Of a stretch of 64,000 nucleotides of DNA, positions 26,990 to 36,686 are shown piece after piece. Made by a program: the position numbers and the translations under genes. Source of the stretch: Cellvibrio sp. KY-GH-1 (lineage in GTDB: Bacteria; Pseudomonadota; Gammaproteobacteria; Pseudomonadales; Cellvibrionaceae); contig NZ_CP031728.1 in the NCBI RefSeq assembly GCF_008806975.1, positions 4,485,501 through 4,549,500 of the forward strand, given 5' to 3'. The notes beneath the pieces are model-generated. The model saw nothing but the letters and a program-made list of their open reading frames with translations. It was not told the DNA's origin and made no database searches. Each line of letters begins with the position of its first letter. Within the stretch, counting starts at the first letter, position 1.

Positions 26990-28360
26990 CTAGGCAGGTT
27001 TGGTGAGCAGTTGATCTTGCAGGGTTTCGATTTCTTCGGGTCTGTCCACCAATACCGCTTTTTTCGCCATCAAAAAGAGTGTGCGTATATAGGCGATTAG
27101 CAAGACCGCATAGAGCGACAAATAAATCGCGAGGGACGTGCCCACATTAGTGGCTGGTGTTTTGGTTACGGCATCAGCGGTTGTTAGCACGCCGGTGACT
27201 AGCCAGGGTTGACGACCAATTTCAGTGACGTACCAACCAGAAAGGGTGGCAACCCAGCCGGAGAAAGTCATTCCTACAAATACCTTTAGTAACAGCGGCG
27301 GAATTTCTTTTTTGCGCCAGTAAGTAAACGCGCCCCACCAGGCGACCGCCAACATCAACATACCCATGCCCACCATAATACGAAAGCCAAAAAACATTGG
27401 CGCGACGGGCGGGTGCGCATTGGGAAACTCATTAAGACCTTTTATTTCACCCTCCGCATGATGAGTGAGAATCAAGCTGGCCATGTTGGGAATTTCAATC
27501 GCGAATTTGTTGCTTTGGGTTTCTTTATCCGGGATCGCAAACAACACTAGCGGTGCACCTTTTTCGGTGTGCCACACGGCTTCAACGGCGGCAATTTTCG
27601 CGGGCTGATATTTAAGTGAATTTAAACCGTGCATGTCGCCCAGGAAAATTTGCAGCGGAATTAAAATCGCTGCCGCAGCAACCGCTGTTTTTAACGCGAG
27701 GCGGGGTGCTGGCTTATGATCGCCTTTTAATAAACGATAGGCTGACAAGCCGGCAATTAAAAATGCCGCAGTCAAGCCGGATGCTATCAACATATGCGCG
27801 AGACGATAGGGCATGGAAGGATTAAAAATAATTTCCAGCCAGTCGAGCGGATAGGCTTTGCCATCGCGCATTTCAAACCCTGCGGGTGTTTGCATCCAAC
27901 TATTGAGCGCAATAATCCAAAACGCGGACATGGTGGTACCGAACGCGACCAGAAAAGTGGCGATGGTGTGTGTGCGATTAGAGACGCGCTTAATGCCGAA
28001 CAACATAATCCCTAAAAATGTGGCTTCCAGAAAAAATGCAGTGAGTACTTCGTAACCGAGCAAAGGGCCGGCAATATTACCCACGGTTTCCATATAGCCC
28101 GGCCAGTTGGTGCCAAATTGAAAGCTCATGGTGATGCCGCTGACTACGCCCATTGCAAAGGTGAGCGCAAATACCTTTACCCAGAATCGATAAGCGCGCA
28201 TCCATACATCGTCGCCGTCGCCTTTGTAGCGCAATTTGAAATACACCAGAAACCAGCAGAGGGCGATGGAGATCGACGGAAATAAAATATGAAATGAAAT
28301 ATTGGCAGCGAATTGGATGCGAGAGAGGATAAGTGTGTCTATTACAGCGGGTTCGAGCAT
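26990..28360 (-). CDS. cydA: Cytochrome bd ubiquinol oxidase subunit I, short-Q-loop type
   Basis: The 456-residue catalytic subunit carries the haems and oxidises quinol. Features are RIQFAANISFHILFP (haem-ligand His), MSFQFGTNWPGY, EATFLGIMLFG, QIFLGDMHGLNSLKYQPAKIAAVEA (quinol loop start) and FRIMVGMGMLMLA with the Met ligand, then GWYVTEIGRQPW. The region between the QPAKIAA motif and the next helix is short, as in CioA, whereas E. coli CydA is ~522 residues. It gives aerobic respiration at low oxygen or with cyanide, sulfide or NO present. A GbsR-like regulator gene lies upstream on the same strand. Confidence 0.94.
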   Translation of the reverse strand: MLEPAVIDTLILSRIQFAANISFHILFPSISIALCWFLVYFKLRYKGDGDDVWMRAYRFWVKVFALTFAMGVVSGITMSFQFGTNWPGYMETVGNIAGPLLGYEVLTAFFLEATFLGIMLFGIKRVSNRTHTIATFLVAFGTTMSAFWIIALNSWMQTPAGFEMRDGKAYPLDWLEIIFNPSMPYRLAHMLIASGLTAAFLIAGLSAYRLLKGDHKPAPRLALKTAVAAAAILIPLQIFLGDMHGLNSLKYQPAKIAAVEAVWHTEKGAPLVLFAIPDKETQSNKFAIEIPNMASLILTHHAEGEIKGLNEFPNAHPPVAPMFFGFRIMVGMGMLMLAVAWWGAFTYWRKKEIPPLLLKVFVGMTFSGWVATLSGWYVTEIGRQPWLVTGVLTTADAVTKTPATNVGTSLAIYLSLYAVLLIAYIRTLFLMAKKAVLVDRPEEIETLQDQLLTKPA

Positions 28361-28448
28361 GATGTACCTCGATGAAATTAGAAAATCCTTTTGGTGTGGT
28401 GATGAATTACTTTGTAGCTGTTTTCGGTGCGTGTTGTGACATGGTCAT

Positions 28449-28534
28449 GTTGGGTTACGGTGCTCGTTGTACTCGCATCTAACCCAACCTACGGTCTCGC
28501 TGCTAAACTGCGCGACCCGACCCAACCTACGGTC
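28449..28534. repeat. Direct copies of ACCCAACCTACGGTC
   Basis: The 15-mer occurs at 28482-28496 and 28520-28534, with a partial inverted copy TTGGGTTACGG near 28450. These lie in the 172-bp gap before cydA, and the last copy overlaps the stop of the GbsR-like gene. Similar GGTTGGGTTA-type intergenic repeats are common in gammaproteobacteria. Confidence 0.6.
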
Positions 28535-29096
28535 ACTTCGTTGTTTTGTTTGTGCCTAATAAACGGTCTTTCATGTCCAGCACTTTGCCGATGCTGTTGC
28601 CGAGCTTGAGTAGTTTGCTCAGTTGGGAGGAATCCAGGCGCTGGATTTCCTGTGTCCAGAGCGTGAGCATTTCAATCAGCTCGTGCATTTCGCGCATGCG
28701 ATGTTGTGCGTAAGCCTCGGCGTCATTGGCCGGAGTGTCGATCAGCAAATTGCGCAGTGTGGAAAGTGTAGGATCAATCTCGCGTTTGCGGCGTTGTTCA
28801 ATCAAGGTTTTGGCGATATCCCACACGTCGCCCGGCGCGGAATAAAACTCTTTGCGCTCACCCGGGCGATGCTGGAGTTTTACCAACTCCCAGGACATTA
28901 ATTCCTTCAATCCCATGCTTACATTCGAGCGGGAAATCCCCAGAGCTTCGGTAATGTCGTCGGCGCACAGCGGTTCTTTGCTCAGCACCAGTAAGGCGTA
29001 CATCTGGCCCACCGTGCGGTTGATCCCCCAGCGGCTGCCCATTTCGCCAAAGTGGAGGATGCAGGATTGGATCATCGGGGTGAGATTTTCTGGCAT
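28533..29096 (-). CDS. GbsR/MarR-type transcriptional regulator
   Basis: The 187-residue protein has the winged-helix domain of the GbsR family: NRTVGQMYALLVLSKEPLCADDITEALGISRSNVSMGLKELMSWELV, followed by HRPGERKEFYSAP and a long helical tail (MREMHELIEMLTLWTQEIQRL). GbsR proteins repress choline or osmolyte genes in Bacillus, but the family is broad. It sits upstream of cydAB on the same strand, separated by repeats, and may control the oxidase or itself. The inverted repeats just upstream of its start fit autoregulation. Confidence 0.85.
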   Translation of the reverse strand: MPENLTPMIQSCILHFGEMGSRWGINRTVGQMYALLVLSKEPLCADDITEALGISRSNVSMGLKELMSWELVKLQHRPGERKEFYSAPGDVWDIAKTLIEQRRKREIDPTLSTLRNLLIDTPANDAEAYAQHRMREMHELIEMLTLWTQEIQRLDSSQLSKLLKLGNSIGKVLDMKDRLLGTNKTTK

Positions 29097-29102
29097 TTTG
29101 AA

Positions 29103-29138
29103 ATTCCTGAATTTTCAGTATATTCTGAAATTACAGAA
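29103..29138. promoter_or_regulatory. Array of TTCTG/CAGAA half-sites
   Basis: Two overlapping dyads occur: TTCAG...CTGAA (29114-29129) and TTCTG...CAGAA (29123-29138), with a further ATTCCTGAA half-site before them. They sit immediately upstream of the GbsR-like start and 30 bp before the small divergent gene, so they are a likely operator for both. Confidence 0.55.
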
Positions 29139-29164
29139 TGATTTGATCCTGGTCAAGTAAAAGG

Positions 29165-29320
29165 ATGAAAAAAGCGGTGCAGATGAACAGGTGCGATCTG
29201 GAGAAAAGCAGGCGTAAATACCTGGTGGGCTGGCTGTATCTGGTGGCGTTGGGTCATGTGCTGGTGGTCATCGCTATGACTATCTGGGGCGGTACTGCTT
29301 TATTGGGAGATTATCATTAG
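29165..29320 (+). CDS. Small membrane protein (51 residues)
   Basis: This short open frame encodes MKKAVQMNRCDLEKSRRK followed by one hydrophobic segment (YLVGWLYLVALGHVLVVIAM) and a short tail ending GDYH. The positive-inside pattern suits a single-pass inner-membrane peptide. It is divergent from the GbsR-like gene across a shared operator-like region. A ribosome site is poor for the first Met (AAAAGG touches the ATG), so the real start could be the second Met at 29183. The function is unknown. Confidence 0.4.
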   Translation: MKKAVQMNRCDLEKSRRKYLVGWLYLVALGHVLVVIAMTIWGGTALLGDYH

Positions 29321-29491
29321 CACGTGCTAGCCAGTTTTGGGCTGCCACTACACTATTTTTCCTGAAGAGGACGAAGAGTATGTTTGTTTGAGCAGAGATG
29401 CGGCGTTAATTGATTTGATGATCGATAGGATTGAAGAGGAATATAAAACAAAGCTCAATTGATGTTTCTGTACTTGTTATTTTTAATGGAA
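29321..29491 (+). other. Degenerate stretch with a coding-like fragment
   Basis: 29345-29463 is open in one frame (FPEEDEEYVCLSRDAALIDL, then MIDRIEEEYKTKLN) and ends in TGA, but it begins right after a TAG and has no ATG with a ribosome site. It may be the remnant of a small acidic protein gene. Nothing else is visible here before the terminator. Confidence 0.25.
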
Positions 29492-29518
29492 GCCCGGCAA
29501 ATTGCCGGGCTTTTTTTT
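29492..29518. terminator. Rho-independent terminator
   Basis: GCCCGGCAA and TTGCCGGGC form a perfect 9-bp stem with almost no loop, followed by eight T. It lies just before the end of the convergent glycerophosphodiesterase gene and terminates plus-strand transcripts. Confidence 0.8.
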
Positions 29519-29524
29519 AACTGA

Positions 29525-30775
29525 TTATTTCAAATTCATACAATTGGCGTAGTAACTCACGCTTGCGGGCCAGTCAGAAAATATTCCGATAACGCCTACG
29601 TCTTTGGCCAGTACGTCCAGTGCCACCATCATGTCACCATCGTTGTTGATTGCCGGGTTGACGCTTTGATAATACCAGCCGCCGCCATTTTTTAATGGGC
29701 CGGAGCGCTCGAATGACCAGGTAATAATTTTCAGGCCGGCTTTTTTCGCGTTGCGCGCGTAGTCAGAGGCAACAATTTTGTTGTCTTTGTCGAGTGCCAA
29801 TAAAACCCAAATGGGTGGGGCAACAATTTTGAAACCTTGATCGGCGTACATTTGTAATTCGGCCGCTGTTGGCACATCTGCAGGTACGTCGGCATCATCG
29901 AGATACACGGCTTGCTTGCCAAATTCCGGCTCATTTTGAATCCAGTAGCGAATGTCTTGAATGTCGAATGATTGTGGCCACACATCGCGCGCTTTTACAC
30001 CGGCGGCTTTGTATTCATCAATTAATTGCTGGGCGTACATAGCTTGGGTGTAGCCGTTGTAAGGCATGGGTACGCTGGCAGTTTTTAATTCCGGGGTCAT
30101 TTTTACACCGAGTTTTTTAAACAACTCGATACTTTCTTTGTGCGATAAAAGTGTACCTTTGCTCGCGTACAAATCAGTGCGCCAGTTGGCGGTACCTTTT
30201 AAATATTCATCCACGGTAGTGGCTTTAGGATTGAATGCATCCATTTTTCCTTGCAGGGATTTGAATTCCGCAAGAGTGATATCGCTAGTGCAGCAAGTCG
30301 CGCTGGCGGCTTTACCGCTCACTGGGTCAAATGGCGAAAAATTCTGGCTGCATTTGCTGGCAAGCGAAGTGGCGAGAATATTGGTGGTGGTGTGCAAATC
30401 GCATTGCGAGTGACGGCATACCAACTGCTTGTCTTTGGTGAAGGCAACATCGCACTCTAAAATTCCTGCACCCATTTTGGCGGCGGCTTCATAGGATTCT
30501 TTGGTGTGCTCGGGAAATTGCAGCGGAGCACCGCGATGGCCAATAGAGAAGTTGGTTTTTTTAAAAGGGCCGTTCGCGCAACTTTGCAGTTTTTTCTTAA
30601 GTGAACTTTCATCCATGTCATTCACTAAATAAAACGGGCGTGGGCCGAGCTGAACACTGGCGCTGTTGTTATCTCCTTTAGCATAACTTTCGCCTCTGTC
30701 GCTGTGGGCGGCAGCGGTGAGTGGGATCAGCAAAACCAGCGCGGCACTGGCCAGCAGGTGCAAGGGGTTAAACAT
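29525..30775 (-). CDS. Secreted glycerophosphodiester phosphodiesterase
   Basis: With the ATG at 30773-30775 (AAGGAG upstream) the protein is 416 residues and starts with a signal peptide ([23 protein letters not shown]). The GDPD barrel has [43 protein letters not shown] and MTPELKTA, holding the catalytic His pair and the metal Glu/Asp residues. Several cysteines (CSQ, TCCTSD, ANC) fit periplasmic disulfides. It would cleave glycerophosphodiesters from phospholipid turnover to glycerol-3-phosphate and an alcohol. The gene is single, with a divergent sensor kinase upstream. Confidence 0.9.
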   Translation of the reverse strand: MFNPLHLLASAALVLLIPLTAAAHSDRGESYAKGDNNSASVQLGPRPFYLVNDMDESSLKKKLQSCANGPFKKTNFSIGHRGAPLQFPEHTKESYEAAAKMGAGILECDVAFTKDKQLVCRHSQCDLHTTTNILATSLASKCSQNFSPFDPVSGKAASATCCTSDITLAEFKSLQGKMDAFNPKATTVDEYLKGTANWRTDLYASKGTLLSHKESIELFKKLGVKMTPELKTASVPMPYNGYTQAMYAQQLIDEYKAAGVKARDVWPQSFDIQDIRYWIQNEPEFGKQAVYLDDADVPADVPTAAELQMYADQGFKIVAPPIWVLLALDKDNKIVASDYARNAKKAGLKIITWSFERSGPLKNGGGWYYQSVNPAINNDGDMMVALDVLAKDVGVIGIFSDWPASVSYYANCMNLK

Positions 30776-30968
30776 GGAAAGCTCCTTCATGAGTGATTTA
30801 GTTAAGGGTTCCCGGCAAAACCTATATAAGCATTGTTAAAATTTTTTGCTGTTTTGATGACAGCTTGGAGATAACCCGCGATTTTGTGATTGCTTACGCG
30901 CCGCAGCGGTTAGGTAAAGTCCTGCTAACAGGCGGCAAAACCTACCCCTGCGGTCTAAACTCTGGTTC

Positions 30969-33900
30969 ATGAACTGGTTACCTATAAGCTCTGCCGTCAA
31001 CCGCGCGTGTTTGTTGATCCTATTGCTGCTGCCCTGCGCATTGGCGCGGGGAGATATTCATTTTGAACAGATCCGGCTGGATGATTTGGCGAGCCAAAAG
31101 GCCATGAACAATCTGGTGGCTATCGCCCAGGACCGGCAGGGATTTATGTGGTTTGGTGGCGGCGAAGGACTGTTACGCTACGACGGTGTGGAACTGAAAA
31201 ACTATGCTGGACGAGGCGCCGATCGCGACAATATTTGCGGGCGTTTTGTGCAAGCACTATTGAGCGATAGCCGCGGCGATTTGTGGGTGGGCGCCGAGCA
31301 GGCCTTGTGTCGCTACGATCCCCAGCGCGATGAATTTGTCCCCTTTACCCAAGCTGAGTTGGGCTCCCATAACAATATCTATGCCTTGCTGGAGGACCGA
31401 CAGGGCAATTTGTACGTCGGCGACGGTGGCCGATTGATTGTCGTTAATCCCGAGCGCACCCAGGTGCGGGAGTTTAAATGGCCTGTCGGGAATTCCCCCG
31501 CGCGCATCACCACGATTCGTGCGCTGTTTGAAGATTCAAACGGGCGCATTTGGTTGGGAACAAGCGATGCGGGCCTCGCGCGTTTTGATTTGGAGCGCGG
31601 AAAGTTTTATTTCTATCCCCACAGTCGTAGCGACGCGACAGGTAGCGCGGGGCACCGGATTAATGCGATCGGGGAAGATGCAGACGGAAACCTGTGGCTG
31701 GGGCAGCATATAGCCGGGCTCGATATCTTTAATCCGCGCACGCGCGAGTTTCAGCATTTGCCACCACTGGACAGCGCAGGTAGCAACACTGTGTGGACCA
31801 TTCGCCGCGATCAAGCGGGCCACCTCTGGATTGCGGGGGATGGCGGTGGTCTGCTGCGCTACAACCTCAGTAGTAAAATCTGGACGAGCTACCGTCACCA
31901 TCAGGGCAATCTTCAATCTCTGGTAAGTGATAAAACAGTGGCATTGCTTTTTGATCGCGAAGGCAATTTGTGGATAACCCACTACCCCAGCGGTATCAGT
32001 CTCTACCATCGCAGCAGCGACAAGGTCAGCAACTTCCAGCAAACCGGAAATCCAACGGCGCCCGAATTGAACGATAGGGGCGTGCTCAGTTTTATGGAGT
32101 TGCCCGATGGGCGCATCTGGGTCGGTACCGAAAAAGGTGTTAACGAGTTTAATCCGGGAAATAGTTTTTTTGCGGACCTCTCGGCGACCGGCTCGCCGCT
32201 GGCGCTACCCAGAAAACCTATCACTTCCCTAACGCGCGACTCCTTGGGTAACACCTGGATTGGCACCTGGAGCGACGGCGCTTACCGTCTGGGTGTTGAC
32301 GGAAAACTCACGCACTTTTTAGCAGACCACCGCCCCGGCAGCCTAAGCGCAAACATTGTCTGGGATATTTTGCCTGGTCCGAATGGCGAGGTCCTGCTGG
32401 CGACTCAGGAGGGTGGACTAAATCGCTTCGATCCGGTTACGGGTAGCTTTTTGGTGCTCTTGCCGCAGGGGGCCGGGGCGGGTATTTCCAGTCAGGACAT
32501 ATACAGTTTGTTGCGCGATCGCCAGCAGCGTCTTTGGATAGGGGGAACCAATGGGTTGGATCGTTACGACCCGGCCAGCGAAAGCTACGTTCACTTTGGA
32601 CGACATGATACGGGTAACCGGCACATGCCCAGCTTGATGGTGCGCAATGTGTTTGAAGACTCTCGCGGGCGGATCTGGATTGCAACCCTCGATGCCGGCG
32701 TGTTTATCTGGATCGGTGACCAGGAGCCGTTGATACCTTTGGGACTGGAGCAGGGCATGCCCGATTTGGTGGTCACCGGAATTGCCGAAGACAGCGATGG
32801 CAATCTCTGGCTGGGCACTAACCAGGGGTTGGCGCGCGTGAGTCCGAATACTCTCTCGATCATCGCATTCAATAGCAGCCACGGAATTAATGCCGTGACC
32901 ATTAATCGCGGGGCCATACTGCATGCCAGCAATGGCGAGCTGTATGTGGGTGGTGTGGAAGGTATGAGTCGGTTCGATCCAGCGCGCATGACCAGAGAGG
33001 CGGCGAGTTTTCCCGTGCTCCTGACGCGCTTGAAAATTACCAATCGCGAAGTTATTTCTGGCACCCCGGATTCCCCGCTCGCACAGAGTGTAAATTTGAT
33101 CGAGCAGCTAGAATTGACCTACCAACACAGCATGTTTGCGTTTGAATTTGCGGCGCTCAGTTACCATTTGCCGGCGTTTAACCAATACGCTTACCGCCTG
33201 CAAGGGTTCGATAAAGATTGGAATGATATAGGCAGCAAAAATAGTGCGACCTACACCAACATTCCCGCCGGCAGTTATCGCTTCCAGGTAAAAGCGGCAA
33301 ATAGCAGTGGCCAGTGGAGTGACCAGCAAGTGGATATCGCTCTGCGCATTTTGCCGCCCCCTTGGAAAACTGGGTGGGCCTATGCGGGTTACTTCTTGTT
33401 GTTGATCAGCGTATTTTATTTGCTCTACCGGCATCAACGGGAATTGGCGGCGCTGGAAAAAGAAAAACAATTGAATCACGCCTTGATGCGTGTCAACGCC
33501 ATTAAGGATGCCTTTCTTGCCAACACCTCTCACGAATTGCGTACGCCGGTTAGCGGTATTGTCGGTTTGGCGTCGGCGTTGGACGAAGAGCTGCAATTGC
33601 CACCAGGGGAGGCGCGCAAAAAACTCGAGTTGATTATTTCCAGCGGGCGCCGGCTCAGCCATTTGATTAACGATATTCTTGACTACACCAAAATGGCGGA
33701 AGCCAATATTGAATTATTTAAATGCTGGGTGGAATTGCACCCGTTGATTGAAAAAATATTTTCGATTGTTAAACCGCTCGCCGCCAATAAAAATTTACAG
33801 TTGATTAATAGCAGTGCACCGGATGAGCGTATCTGGGCTGACCCTAATCGTCTGGAACAAATTTTAATTAATTTGGTAAGCAACAGTATTAAATATTCGG

Positions 33901-34616
33901 ATGAAGGCAGTGTTGCGGTGATTAGCCAGCGTGAAACGAACGCATTGCAATTAATGGTGCAGGACACAGGTATAGGCATAGCACCGGAAGATATGCATAA
34001 ATTGTTTGTCCCCTTCAGCCAACTGGAGGCATCTGCCAATCGGCGGTCGGGCGGTACCGGGTTGGGCCTTACGGTAACACGCTATTTGGTTGAGCAGCAC
34101 GGTGGCCAGATTCATGTTGAATCCACGCTGGGCAAAGGATCGCGTTTTATCATGCAATTCCCGTTGGTCTCGCCTGATCCAGAATTGCAACAGGCTGCCA
34201 ATGCGCTAGCCGCGCCACTGGAACAGGCGCCGGACTTGCGCACGAAAACAATTGTATTTGCCGATGACGATGCGATTAATTGCATGATTTTGTATAAGCA
34301 GTTAAAGCACACGGGCGCACAGCTACTGGAAGCAAATAATGGTTTAAAAGCCTGGGAGTTGTTGCAGGATCAGACGCAGGTGGACCTGGTAATTCTGGAT
34401 TTACAAATGCCACAGCTGGACGGTTTTGAAGTGGCAAAAAACATGCGCGCCAGTGAGCGCTGGCGGAATACGCCGATTATTTTTCTCACCGCGAATATTA
34501 TTGATCAGGATGTGCAAACTGCCCAAACGCTTGCACCCGCGCGGATATTATTAAAACCGGTCACCAAGCATTTGATGTGGCAACAGCTGTTGGAGTTGGT
34601 ACCTGTCGCGGACTGA
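30969..34616 (+). CDS. Hybrid sensor histidine kinase with periplasmic two-component propeller
   Basis: The 1215-residue membrane protein has a signal peptide (to about residue 27), then two seven-bladed-type propellers of repeated units such as GNLWLGTNQGL and GRIWVGTEKGV (about 40-700). A Y_Y_Y domain (YRLQGFDKDWNDIGSKNSATY) follows, then one transmembrane helix (WAYAGYFLLLISVFYLLY), HisKA with phospho-acceptor His855 in NTSHELRTPVSG, HATPase (GGTGLGLTV) and a receiver with Asp1144 in VILDLQMPQLDG. It lacks the AraC domain of the polysaccharide HTCS regulators, so it must signal to a separate output. Glycan breakdown products are a common ligand of such propellers; the ligand here is unknown. 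Confidence 0.9.
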   Translation: MNWLPISSAVNRACLLILLLLPCALARGDIHFEQIRLDDLASQKAMNNLVAIAQDRQGFMWFGGGEGLLRYDGVELKNYAGRGADRDNICGRFVQALLSDSRGDLWVGAEQALCRYDPQRDEFVPFTQAELGSHNNIYALLEDRQGNLYVGDGGRLIVVNPERTQVREFKWPVGNSPARITTIRALFEDSNGRIWLGTSDAGLARFDLERGKFYFYPHSRSDATGSAGHRINAIGEDADGNLWLGQHIAGLDIFNPRTREFQHLPPLDSAGSNTVWTIRRDQAGHLWIAGDGGGLLRYNLSSKIWTSYRHHQGNLQSLVSDKTVALLFDREGNLWITHYPSGISLYHRSSDKVSNFQQTGNPTAPELNDRGVLSFMELPDGRIWVGTEKGVNEFNPGNSFFADLSATGSPLALPRKPITSLTRDSLGNTWIGTWSDGAYRLGVDGKLTHFLADHRPGSLSANIVWDILPGPNGEVLLATQEGGLNRFDPVTGSFLVLLPQGAGAGISSQDIYSLLRDRQQRLWIGGTNGLDRYDPASESYVHFGRHDTGNRHMPSLMVRNVFEDSRGRIWIATLDAGVFIWIGDQEPLIPLGLEQGMPDLVVTGIAEDSDGNLWLGTNQGLARVSPNTLSIIAFNSSHGINAVTINRGAILHASNGELYVGGVEGMSRFDPARMTREAASFPVLLTRLKITNREVISGTPDSPLAQSVNLIEQLELTYQHSMFAFEFAALSYHLPAFNQYAYRLQGFDKDWNDIGSKNSATYTNIPAGSYRFQVKAANSSGQWSDQQVDIALRILPPPWKTGWAYAGYFLLLISVFYLLYRHQRELAALEKEKQLNHALMRVNAIKDAFLANTSHELRTPVSGIVGLASALDEELQLPPGEARKKLELIISSGRRLSHLINDILDYTKMAEANIELFKCWVELHPLIEKIFSIVKPLAANKNLQLINSSAPDERIWADPNRLEQILINLVSNSIKYSDEGSVAVISQRETNALQLMVQDTGIGIAPEDMHKLFVPFSQLEASANRRSGGTGLGLTVTRYLVEQHGGQIHVESTLGKGSRFIMQFPLVSPDPELQQAANALAAPLEQAPDLRTKTIVFADDDAINCMILYKQLKHTGAQLLEANNGLKAWELLQDQTQVDLVILDLQMPQLDGFEVAKNMRASERWRNTPIIFLTANIIDQDVQTAQTLAPARILLKPVTKHLMWQQLLELVPVAD

Positions 34617-34654
34617 CCGCTGGTAAACATAATATTTCATTAAGGATAAGGTTG

Positions 34655-36676
34655 ATGCCTCACCCACTCGTTACATTGGTTTCCCGCTTACTTGACACCA
34701 CCCATGCCGGCGCTGCCAAACCTTTGGTTGATGAGTTAATTGGGCGCTTGTGTGAAATAACCCAGATGGATTTGCATCCGGATTCTTTTCTGGATGAAGG
34801 CGCCAGTATTACTGCGCAAGGCAAAGCTGTATCACCGACTACCGCTGCCCAGTGTGCAGAAGACGTAGAGCGCACGCGGGTATTTATACAGGGCGTCTAT
34901 GCTGCTCTGCAGAAAAAACTCGCAAACTATTTGTCAACCGGGGTTACAGAAACGACGCAACAACCGCTGCGTGTGCTCTATGCTGGCACCGGGCCTTTTG
35001 GTTTATTGCTGGTGCCTTTGTTACCGCTGTTTGTTGGCCAGCCGCTCAAAGTAACCTTGCTGGATATTCACGCTGAATCGCTAGGGCATTTGCAAAAATT
35101 ACTTAACGAATTGCAATTGCACGATAGTCATTTGCTGGAGTCCATTGTCCAAGCTGATGCCTGCGAATGGCAGGCGCCGCACCATTTTGATCTGATCATT
35201 TCCGAGACCATGCGTCAGGGTTTAATTCAGGAGCCGCAGGTTGCTATTTTCAGCTATCTGCAACAATTTCTGACGGTAGACGGTTGGCTAATTCCGCAAC
35301 AAATTCGGTTGGAATTATGGTTGTCCGATATGGATAGTCACAACATTAGCGCTTTGCATCTGGGTACCATTTTTCAATTGGATAAACATACGGCGCAGCT
35401 AATCGGGGGTGGTGATCAATCGCCATTGCACGGGCATTTAACGGTGCCGCACCATTCGGATCAATTGGAAAATATAAAATTAACCACTGAGATCCGCGTA
35501 TTTGATGCGTTGGTGTTGCGCGAAAACCAATCACAATTAACCTTGCCACTGTTTGAGCGCGATGCGCGTCCGCAGGCGGGTAGTGTGTTGCGTTATGGCT
35601 ATGAACAGGGAAACTACCCGCGCTTTGTATTTGCCTATGAACGCAGGCCGGGTATCGATGAAGTACAGCTGCCGGATTTCTATGAAAAAACAGCGCTTGG
35701 CGTATATCACCTGAAACGCTTTTGGCACAAGGCGCAATTGCAACGGCGCGTTAATCGCTCGGCTAAGGCGCGGGCGCAATTGCACGCAATTAAAACAGAC
35801 GAATGGCAATTGGACCGCATACTATTGGATAAATTGGGGGTGGGGTTGGAACCCGCCATTGCGCAGGTTTACCACGCTAATACCTTGGTTGAATTTGAAC
35901 GCTGGTTAGAGTTCGCGAATGGTGGTGCTATTGATCCACTGATTATTGAGCGAGTGAATACTGCGTTGTTGGCACGTCTGCGTGATGAAATATCGATATT
36001 GGCAGATACCCATCATTCACCCTTGAGTAGTGAGCAATTAGCACATTGGGAAGAGCACGGCTATTTAATTATTCCCGGTGTTTTATCTGCGGAAGAAACG
36101 GCGGCGGCGCGCAATGCGATCTGGGACTATCTGCATATTACGCCGGATGATCCTGAATCCTGGTATAAGCCAGCGGGTGAGATGAAAAAGATCATGGTGC
36201 AATTATTTGCGCATCCTGCATTGGAGGTTGCGCGACAATCGCCACGCATCCGCGCCATCTTCAATCAACTCTGGCAGCGCGATGATTTGGTTGTTTCCAC
36301 CGATCGCACCGGATTTAATCCACCGGAGACCAGCCAATGGAAATTTCCCGGGCCGGGTATGCATTGGGATCTGGATTTGTGCCCTCCCATTGCTTTTGGT
36401 ACCCAGGCATTAATTTATTTAACCGATGTTGCAGCGCACCAGGGGGCGTTTTGCTGCGTGCCGGGGTTCCACAAAAAAATTGATGATTGGCTGGTGCAAC
36501 AACCAACCGGTATTGATGTGCAGCAACAGGATTGGTCGCAGTGGCCGGTAAAAGCGATTGCGGCTAACGCCGGTGATTTAATTATTTGGCATCAGGCGCT
36601 GCCCCATGGCAGCAGCCCGAACCGCGCGGATTTTCCACGCATGGTGCAATACATCAATATGTATGCTCATGCGTAG
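34655..36676 (+). CDS. Fusion of SAM methyltransferase and phytanoyl-CoA dioxygenase-like domains
   Basis: The start at 34655 follows AAGG at a good distance and gives 673 residues. Residues ~100-260 are a class I SAM methyltransferase of the arginine-methyltransferase-like kind: VLYAGTGPFGLLLVPLLP, VTLLDIHAES, then DLIISETMRQGLIQEPQ, with PRMT-like beta-barrel features after it. Residues ~485-673 are a PhyH-type Fe(II)/2-oxoglutarate dioxygenase (EHGYLIIPGVLSAEE) with ligands His570 and Asp572 in MHWDLDL, distal His651 in LPHGSSPN, and an Arg shortly after. No signal peptide is present. The enzyme could methylate and hydroxylate one small molecule or peptide. It starts 38 bp after the sensor kinase and may share its transcript. 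The substrate is unknown. Confidence 0.8.
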   Translation: MPHPLVTLVSRLLDTTHAGAAKPLVDELIGRLCEITQMDLHPDSFLDEGASITAQGKAVSPTTAAQCAEDVERTRVFIQGVYAALQKKLANYLSTGVTETTQQPLRVLYAGTGPFGLLLVPLLPLFVGQPLKVTLLDIHAESLGHLQKLLNELQLHDSHLLESIVQADACEWQAPHHFDLIISETMRQGLIQEPQVAIFSYLQQFLTVDGWLIPQQIRLELWLSDMDSHNISALHLGTIFQLDKHTAQLIGGGDQSPLHGHLTVPHHSDQLENIKLTTEIRVFDALVLRENQSQLTLPLFERDARPQAGSVLRYGYEQGNYPRFVFAYERRPGIDEVQLPDFYEKTALGVYHLKRFWHKAQLQRRVNRSAKARAQLHAIKTDEWQLDRILLDKLGVGLEPAIAQVYHANTLVEFERWLEFANGGAIDPLIIERVNTALLARLRDEISILADTHHSPLSSEQLAHWEEHGYLIIPGVLSAEETAAARNAIWDYLHITPDDPESWYKPAGEMKKIMVQLFAHPALEVARQSPRIRAIFNQLWQRDDLVVSTDRTGFNPPETSQWKFPGPGMHWDLDLCPPIAFGTQALIYLTDVAAHQGAFCCVPGFHKKIDDWLVQQPTGIDVQQQDWSQWPVKAIAANAGDLIIWHQALPHGSSPNRADFPRMVQYINMYAHA

Positions 36677-36686
36677 AAGATAACCA

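Noticed and set aside
30850..30875. Possible Pho box before the glycerophosphodiesterase gene
   Set aside because: CTGTCAT occurs once on the minus strand, but the second half-site matches at only two of seven positions.
33108..33662. Long open frame on the minus strand inside the sensor kinase gene
   Set aside because: It is the antisense shadow of a strongly supported histidine kinase and Y_Y_Y region and has no ribosome site or family motif.
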